Assembly: GCF_001613405.1 (NCBI RefSeq)
Contig: NZ_BDCH01000012.1
Location: 868,001 to 932,000 of the forward strand
Direction: 5' to 3'
Length of the DNA: 64,000 bases
Origin: Nocardia crassostreae
Lineage (GTDB): Bacteria; Actinomycetota; Actinomycetes; Mycobacteriales; Mycobacteriaceae
Positions 59,107 to 64,000 of the stretch are shown here, one piece after another. Below the pieces are notes generated by a model. It did no database searches and was not told the DNA's origin. It saw only the letters and a list, made by a program, of their open reading frames with translations. A program made the translations under genes and the position numbers. How positions within the stretch are numbered: the first letter of the stretch is position 1; each line of letters begins with the position of its first letter.

Positions 59107-60150
59107 TCAGTTGTCGCCTTGGGATTCCGGGGTGTCGGAGTCGAGGGCGCGCCAGCGGGATACCGCGCGGCGGAGGCTGGCCGGATCGGCGTAGCCGAGC
59201 AGTTCGGCTTGTTGGGTGCGGGGGAGGTGGGTGGCCTGGTCGTAGCGGCGGAGGTGGGTGGCCTGGTCGTAGCGGCGGAGGCGGGCGCGGTCGAGTTCGG
59301 TGCGCCAGCTGGTGCCGGATTCGGTGAGGCGGCGTTGCAGAGAGCGGGGGGAGGTGTGGAGGTGTCTGGCGATCGAGTCGAGGGTGGCGGTGCCGGTGGC
59401 GAGGGCGTCGTCGAGAACGGTTGCCAGTCGGTCGATCCAGGATACGGTCAGTTCGGGGGTGGCGGGGAGGGTGGCGGCGTAGCCGCGCAGGACGGCCGAC
59501 AGGTCGGGGTCGGCGGTTTTCATGGGGAGGGCGAGATCGCCGAAGCGCAGGGTGACGGTGTCGGCCGGGGCGGCGAAATCGAGGGTGGTGGTGCCGAAGA
59601 ACTCGATGAAGTCATCGGTCGCGGTGGGGGCTGGTTGGCGGAAGGTTACGCGCGTGGGGACTATCGGGTAGCGGGTGGCCCAGCGGGCCCGGCCGAGCAG
59701 GAGGGCGAAGGCGGCGTGCACGAGCAGTTCGCGGCCGCGGCCCTCCTCGGTGGCGGTGAGCAGTTCGAAGGTGGCCTCCTGCGCGGTGCTTTCGGCGATT
59801 CGCACGCCATAGCTGGTGGTCAGGCAGCCGGAATGCCGGAGCACGGCATCCAGGGCGTCGCCGACGGTCTCGGCGGACAGGAAGAGGTATTCGAGCAAGC
59901 CCAGCTCGCCGACGGCGCTCCGATCCGCGCAGCGCAGGGCGATGCCGGGATCGTTCGACTCCGCCTCGGCCAACTCCCAGAGCCGAGGGCAGTAGCGATG
60001 GGCAACCCGGGTGGCTTCGCCGCCATGGCGCCAGTTCGGCAATCCGGCGCGCCGGGCCAGCCGATCCGGATCGAGCCCGGCCTGCGCGGCGCGCGCGAGG
60101 ACGAAGCGCGGCATGAGAATGCTGTCGGCGGGCTCGGATCTGCTGTTCAC
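59107..60150 (-). CDS. AraC-family regulator with a duplicated 9-residue segment in its HTH
   Basis: A 347-residue OruR/Arabinose-binding-type AraC protein. The N-terminal ~215 residues form a ligand domain; the C-terminal HTH shows SPRSLQRRLTESGTSWRTEL and then LLGYADPASLRRAVSRW. Between them RRYDQATHL occurs twice in tandem, coded by an exact 27-base duplication at 59224-59277; relatives have one copy. The insertion lies between the two HTH motifs and may alter DNA binding. GTG start at 60150, 9 bases after the stop of the related gene upstream. Confidence 0.82.
   Translation of the reverse strand: MNSRSEPADSILMPRFVLARAAQAGLDPDRLARRAGLPNWRHGGEATRVAHRYCPRLWELAEAESNDPGIALRCADRSAVGELGLLEYLFLSAETVGDALDAVLRHSGCLTTSYGVRIAESTAQEATFELLTATEEGRGRELLVHAAFALLLGRARWATRYPIVPTRVTFRQPAPTATDDFIEFFGTTTLDFAAPADTVTLRFGDLALPMKTADPDLSAVLRGYAATLPATPELTVSWIDRLATVLDDALATGTATLDSIARHLHTSPRSLQRRLTESGTSWRTELDRARLRRYDQATHLRRYDQATHLPRTQQAELLGYADPASLRRAVSRWRALDSDTPESQGDN
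59224..59277 (-). repeat. Exact 27-bp tandem duplication in the AraC gene
   Basis: Two identical 27-base units (59224-59250, 59251-59277) encode RRYDQATHL twice. In frame, so the gene stays open. Confidence 0.95.
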
Positions 60151-60159
60151 GGATCCACC

Positions 60160-61068
60160 TCACTGCGCCCCGGGCCGGTCGGCCGGGGTGAGTTCTTCGA
60201 GATGCCGTTTGCGGGCGCGCTCGACCTCCAGCTTCCAGGCGGTGCCGGATTCGGCCAGGCGGCCTTGCAGGGTGCGCGCGCTGGTGAACAGGCGGCGGGC
60301 CACCTGATCGAGGGAGGGTTCGCCGTCGTCGATGAGCTGCCCGAGCACGGCGGCGACCCGGTCCGGCCATTCGGTGGCGCGGGGCGGGGGCGGGGGCATG
60401 GCGGCGGCGTAGCGGCGCAGCACCGCCGCCAGCATGGGGTCGGCGGTGACGTGACGCAGTTCGAAGTCGGCCAGGCGGTAGGTCATGCTGTTCACCGGAG
60501 CGCTGAAATCCAGTGTGGCCGTGCCGAAATGCTCGGTGAATGCGTCATGTTTGGGCGGGGCCTGCTGGGCGAAGGCCACGCGCACCGGATCGATGGGACG
60601 GCCGGTCATCTGGCGGATGCGCGAGACCAGGATGCCCAATGAGGATTGGATGCTCAGCTCGCGGCCGCGTCCCTCGGCATTGATCATGTACAGGTTGAAG
60701 GTCGACTCGGTCTCGGTCTGCTCGCCCGGATCCATGCGGAAATTGGAGCTCACCGCGCCGACTTACGGGCCGACCACCTCCAGCCCTTCGCCCAGGGTGT
60801 CGGCGGTGGAGATCAGGTAGTCGAACAGACCGAGTTCGCCGACGCGATAGCCGCCCACCACGCGCAGCGTCGAATTCGGGTCGCCCGTTTCGTGTTCGAG
60901 CAGCTCCCACAGCTTCGGGTAGTAGTCGCTGGGCACGCGGGCCTTCTTGTCGGCCAGCAACCAGGTCGGCATACCGGCCTCGCGCGCCAGCCGATTCGGA
61001 TCGATGCCCGCCGCTGCCGCGCGAGCCAGGATGAGCCGGGGCATCAGAACGGTGTCGGAGGTGTGCAT
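60160..61068 (-). pseudogene. AraC-family regulator paralog, in-frame TAA and truncated HTH
   Basis: A paralog of the next gene (VLMPRLILARAAAAGIDPNRL vs ILMPRFVLARAAQAGLDPDRL). TAA at 60763-60765 interrupts LEVVGP stop VGAVSSN, probably TAC to TAA. The C-terminus stops after the first HTH motif (SARTLQGRLAESGTAWKLEV) and lacks ~50 residues with the second motif, as if the 3' end was lost by recombination with the adjacent copy. A non-functional regulator is likely. ATG at 61068. Confidence 0.8.
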
Positions 61069-61254
61069 CAAGCAATGGTGCGGCGAAACCGGCGGCGGAA
61101 ACCGGGAATTCGCCGAACTGTGAGATCGGTTGCCGGTCCTTGTTTTTCTGCGGCCGGGGCGATTCGGACGAATCTCGGGATTCGGGTCGCCTTGCCGGTC
61201 TCGGCGGGCTACTGTGCCAGACAGTCGATTCCAAATTTCCTGTGGGGGGAAATC

Positions 61255-62964
61255 TTGTTCACAGCAGTAGATTTCGTTGCGCGGCTCATTGATCCGCAGG
61301 CCATCAAGGCCGCCGGGCATATCGCGGTGCTGGTGTACGTGGCGCCGAGTCGCCCCGGCGCCGACTTCGGCGCCAAACCGGTGACGAAGGAGTACGCGGA
61401 GGCGCTGACGGCCGCCGGATTGCAGATCGTCAGCTGCTACCAGTTCGGCAAGCCCGGCGATGCGCGATCGCCCTCGGACTGGACCCTCGGCTACGAGGGC
61501 GGGCATCGAATGGGCTTGCAGGCCAGGGAGAATCATCAGGCCGCGGGCGGGCCGGGCTGGAGCCCGATCTTCTTCGCGGTGGACGAGGACATCTCTATCG
61601 ACGAGTGGAACGAGACGGCCGTGCACTTCTTCCGGGGTGTGAACGACGCCGTCGGGCGGGAGTGGACCGGCATCTACGGGCATTCCCGGGCATGCGCGTG
61701 GGCCATCGAGGACGGCGTCGTCGGCCGCACCCGGGAGGGGAAGTACTGGGCCTGGCAGACCCGCGCGTGGAGCCGCGGGGAGCGGGAGGACCGGGCGGTG
61801 CTGTTCCAGCGGGTGATCGATACGCCCGGCAATCCCGGACCGTTGATCGACGGCTCCAGCGTGGAGGTGAACGATGTGCTCGCCAGTGATTTCGGGCAGT
61901 GGAGCATCGATCGGGCGCCGTCGCGGTCGGGGCGGCCGGATTTCACCGAACTGGATCTGACCGGTGATTCCCGTCAGTCCCGGCACGGCGCGCGCGTCAC
62001 CAACTTCCTGCTGCACACCCAGGAGGGGGACGGCACCGCGGAGAGTCTCGCGGCTTACCTCAATAATCGGGCGAACGGGGTGTCCTATCACTACACGCTG
62101 CGCGACGGGGTGCTGTGCCGGGTGGTGCCGAACGACCGCGCCAGCTGGAGTGTGCTCGACGCCAATTCCTACACGCTGAACCTGTGTTTCGCGGGCAGCC
62201 GCGGGGCCTGGAGCCGGGAGCAGTGGCTCGAGCGCTCGGCCGAACTGCGGATCGCCGCCTGGATCGCGGTCCGCGATGCCCGCGACTGCGGCTTCGAACC
62301 GGTGGTCATCGCGCCGCCGTACAGTCGCCGCGACGGGATCAGCGACCACAACTATGTGACGCAGGTGCTCGGGTTCGGCACGCACTGGGATGTGGGGCCC
62401 AACTTCCCATGGGATGTGTTCGCGGAGTACGTCGACGAGTTCGTCGGCGGGATGGAACCGGCGCACAATGCCATCGACGAGAAGGCGGCGCAGTCGCCAT
62501 GGCTCGGGAATCGAATCACACAGGGCGAGAACACATGCCCCGATGGTGAAGGGCGGTTCGCCGAGTTCGAGCACGGTTTCGTGTATTGGCATCCGCGCAC
62601 CGAGGCGCATCCGATTCCCGCGGTGCTGTGGGAGAAGTTCGCCGAAATGAAGCACGAGACAGGCGAATTGGGTTACCCGGTGAACGATCACACGGTACTC
62701 GAAGAGGGTGTCGTTCAAGGCTTTCAGCACGGCGCCATCTATCGCCGCAATGGCAAGCCCGCCTTCGTGCTGCGCGGTGCGGTGCGCGAGTGCTGGAATC
62801 GCTCCGGCTTCGAGAACGGTCCGCTCGGCTGGGACGAAGGCGATGAAATCCCTTGTGAGACAGGGGTGTATCAGCGGTTCGAGCACGGCACCGTCTATTG
62901 GACCCGCCAGCCGACGCTGGTGGTGCTCGACGGCGCCGTGCAACCGCTGAACGTTACGGCCTGA
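61255..62964 (+). CDS. Lysin-like protein: DUF1906 glycoside-hydrolase-like + amidase_2 + LGFP repeats
   Basis: A 569-residue protein without an obvious signal peptide. Residues ~1-205: DUF1906 (Rv2525c) TIM barrel (VLVYVAPSRPGADF, FFAVDEDISIDEWN). ~215-390: N-acetylmuramoyl-L-alanine amidase domain with zinc ligands in FLLHTQEGDG, GISDHNYVTQ and HWDVGPNFPW. ~420-565: LGFP repeats, which bind mycolate walls of Corynebacteriales. Together a peptidoglycan hydrolase for mycolate-type envelopes, like mycobacteriophage lysins or an autolysin. TTG start at 61255 with GGGGGGA upstream. It overlaps the convergent gene by 11 bases. Confidence 0.85.
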   Translation: MFTAVDFVARLIDPQAIKAAGHIAVLVYVAPSRPGADFGAKPVTKEYAEALTAAGLQIVSCYQFGKPGDARSPSDWTLGYEGGHRMGLQARENHQAAGGPGWSPIFFAVDEDISIDEWNETAVHFFRGVNDAVGREWTGIYGHSRACAWAIEDGVVGRTREGKYWAWQTRAWSRGEREDRAVLFQRVIDTPGNPGPLIDGSSVEVNDVLASDFGQWSIDRAPSRSGRPDFTELDLTGDSRQSRHGARVTNFLLHTQEGDGTAESLAAYLNNRANGVSYHYTLRDGVLCRVVPNDRASWSVLDANSYTLNLCFAGSRGAWSREQWLERSAELRIAAWIAVRDARDCGFEPVVIAPPYSRRDGISDHNYVTQVLGFGTHWDVGPNFPWDVFAEYVDEFVGGMEPAHNAIDEKAAQSPWLGNRITQGENTCPDGEGRFAEFEHGFVYWHPRTEAHPIPAVLWEKFAEMKHETGELGYPVNDHTVLEEGVVQGFQHGAIYRRNGKPAFVLRGAVRECWNRSGFENGPLGWDEGDEIPCETGVYQRFEHGTVYWTRQPTLVVLDGAVQPLNVTA

Positions 62965-63433
62965 CCCGCGACGGGTGCTGCGGCCGCCGGGCGATGACCT
63001 CGGCGGCCCGTACCACTCCGGCCGCCACCTTGGGATCCTCCTCGCGATCGGCCACTTCGAGCAGGGCGCGCGCCCAGCGGCGGCGCGCGAACTCGGCGCT
63101 GTGCACGCCGGAACCGACGCGGGTCAGCGGCGTGCCCTGAATCCCCATGAGCAGCAGCACTATCGAGATGAGAAACAGGGCCGCCGTGCCCGCCTGATTG
63201 CCGGAGACGAAAACGGCGACCACGCCGGTCGTTCCGGACGCCATGCCGAGGGTGAGCGCCACGGCCCGCTCCCGATGCGTCAGGGGCGCCCACGGTGGTT
63301 CGGCGTTCCCGAGTTCGTCCTCCCGCTGAGCGTTCGGTGGCTGGGACTGCTGTGGTTGTGAATTCGACTGCGGCACAGGCGATTGCTGTGCGGTGGGTAA
63401 TTGCTGGACGTCGGTGATCTGTGCTTCCGGCAT
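62954..63433 (-). CDS. Small two-helix membrane protein with Gln/Pro-rich N-terminus
   Basis: A 159-residue protein. The N-terminal ~55 residues are Gln/Pro-rich (QQLPTAQQSPVPQSNS) and likely disordered. Two hydrophobic helices follow (AVALTLGMASGTTGVVAVFV, AALFLISIVLLLMGI), then a basic C-terminal helix (EFARRRWARALLEVAD). Start ATG at 63433 with GAGGGGAG upstream. Function unknown. Confidence 0.7.
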   Translation of the reverse strand: MPEAQITDVQQLPTAQQSPVPQSNSQPQQSQPPNAQREDELGNAEPPWAPLTHRERAVALTLGMASGTTGVVAVFVSGNQAGTAALFLISIVLLLMGIQGTPLTRVGSGVHSAEFARRRWARALLEVADREEDPKVAAGVVRAAEVIARRPQHPSRVRP

Positions 63434-63554
63434 GAACCGCTCCCCTCGGTTGCGCATCCCCGTGCCCTGCCGCGGAATGCCTCTGAAACCTTATCGGTTC
63501 GCGGGCCCGCGGGCGTTGCCAGCGGCGTTGACAGATCGGCCGGTCGCCGCCGGG

Positions 63555-64000
63555 TGTGCTTGGATGTGGGCGTGGGCAATGGTCAGGCGGTCGGTTCGGC
63601 GGTCGATCGCGTCTTCGCCCTGGCGACGGCGGGGGAGTCCAGAAGCCTGGATGGGTTGGTGGCGGCCGTTTTCCGGTTCCGTGGACGGCCGTTGCGGGTG
63701 GTCGAGGATCCGGGGATGCCGCCCGGCGTGTTCGGGCAGTGGATTCACTACCGCGATCACGATGAGGTGAGCTTCGCGTCCTGGGTGCAGACCCGGGATC
63801 GGACCGTGGCGCACGAACTCGGACATATCCTGCTGGGCCATCGGGGGCGTCCGGTGGTCGACCTCGCGCAGGCGGTACTGCCATCGGAGGTCCACGATAT
63901 GGCCGCGCTCATGCTGCGCCGCGAATGCGGGAATTCCGGTGTTGCCGAAGAGGAAATGGCCGCCGAGCAGTTCGCGAGCCTGTTGTTGAATCGCCTGCGG
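63555..64000 (+). CDS. ImmA/IrrE-type (M78) metallopeptidase, cut by window end
   Basis: An open frame without stops from GTG at 63555 to the right edge (~148 codons). It contains the zinc motif RTVAHELGHILLGHRG and a third-ligand-like segment VAEEEMAAEQFASLLL, the arrangement of M78 peptidases such as ImmA, which cleave XRE repressors. Two further in-frame GTGs (63567, 63573) could be the start. An XRE partner usually sits nearby, but none is seen within the window on this side. Confidence 0.75.

Noticed and set aside
61255..62964. Prophage remnant because of the lysin-like protein
   Set aside because: No integrase, structural genes, attachment repeats or tRNA are near; LGFP and DUF1906 proteins also occur as host enzymes.

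Overview
The window is high-GC actinobacterial DNA, most likely from Nocardia or a close mycolate-bearing relative. The signs are GTG/TTG starts, purine-rich ribosome binding sites, an Rv2466c-like mycothiol-linked DsbA protein, and a wall-lytic protein combining an Rv2525c-type domain with LGFP repeats. No rRNA, tRNA, CRISPR array or insertion sequence was recognised. The assignment rests on protein resemblance only.

Layout. 1-5.6 kb: a DUF3754 membrane protein (cut by the left edge), a secreted protein, a small unknown protein, an esterase and a broken HEAGH metalloprotease. 5.7-28 kb: a biosynthetic locus. Its leftward operon encodes a DegT aminotransferase, tautomerase, LLM monooxygenase, FAD oxidase, KS, Cys-less KS partner, ACP, EntE-like aryl-AMP ligase and discrete acyltransferase. 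The rightward genes encode a FecB-like binding lipoprotein, CysK-like enzyme, serine acetyltransferase, cupin, DsbA-like protein, asparagine synthetase, rifampin-phosphotransferase-like enzyme and tyrosine phosphatase. An MFS exporter and three regulators (MerR, DtxR/IdeR, FadR) complete it. Aryl activation, a binding protein, an exporter and a DtxR with iron-type ligands suggest an iron-responsive metal-chelating metabolite made without NRPS modules.

28-32.7 kb: a TetR-controlled drug exporter and a YtrA-type GntR/ABC unit behind a perfect palindrome. 32.8-39.8 kb: a ROK regulator with RbsA/C/B-type importer, Gfo/Idh dehydrogenase and TIM-barrel isomerase, probably for inositol or a related sugar. 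39.8-41.6 kb: a broken arylsulfotransferase diverging from an XRE-cupin regulator, with paired operators between. 41.7-45.6 kb: a translationally coupled trio, DUF2235 hydrolase, CHAT caspase-like protease and alpha/beta hydrolase, the best candidate for an undescribed defence or signalling system. 45.7-53 kb: assorted housekeeping and regulatory genes. 53.2-58.6 kb: two convergent CocE/S15 hydrolase paralogs and a secretory-type lipase. 59-61 kb: two tandem AraC paralogs, one truncated. 61.2-64 kb: a lysin-like triple-domain protein, a small membrane protein and an M78 metallopeptidase cut by the right edge.

A striking feature is about 14 reading-frame lesions in otherwise well-conserved genes: six in-frame TAA/TAG codons and eight single-base shifts, mostly in homopolymers. 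Either the sequence contains consensus errors or this chromosome is actively decaying. Products are described for the repaired frame, and each lesion is stated.
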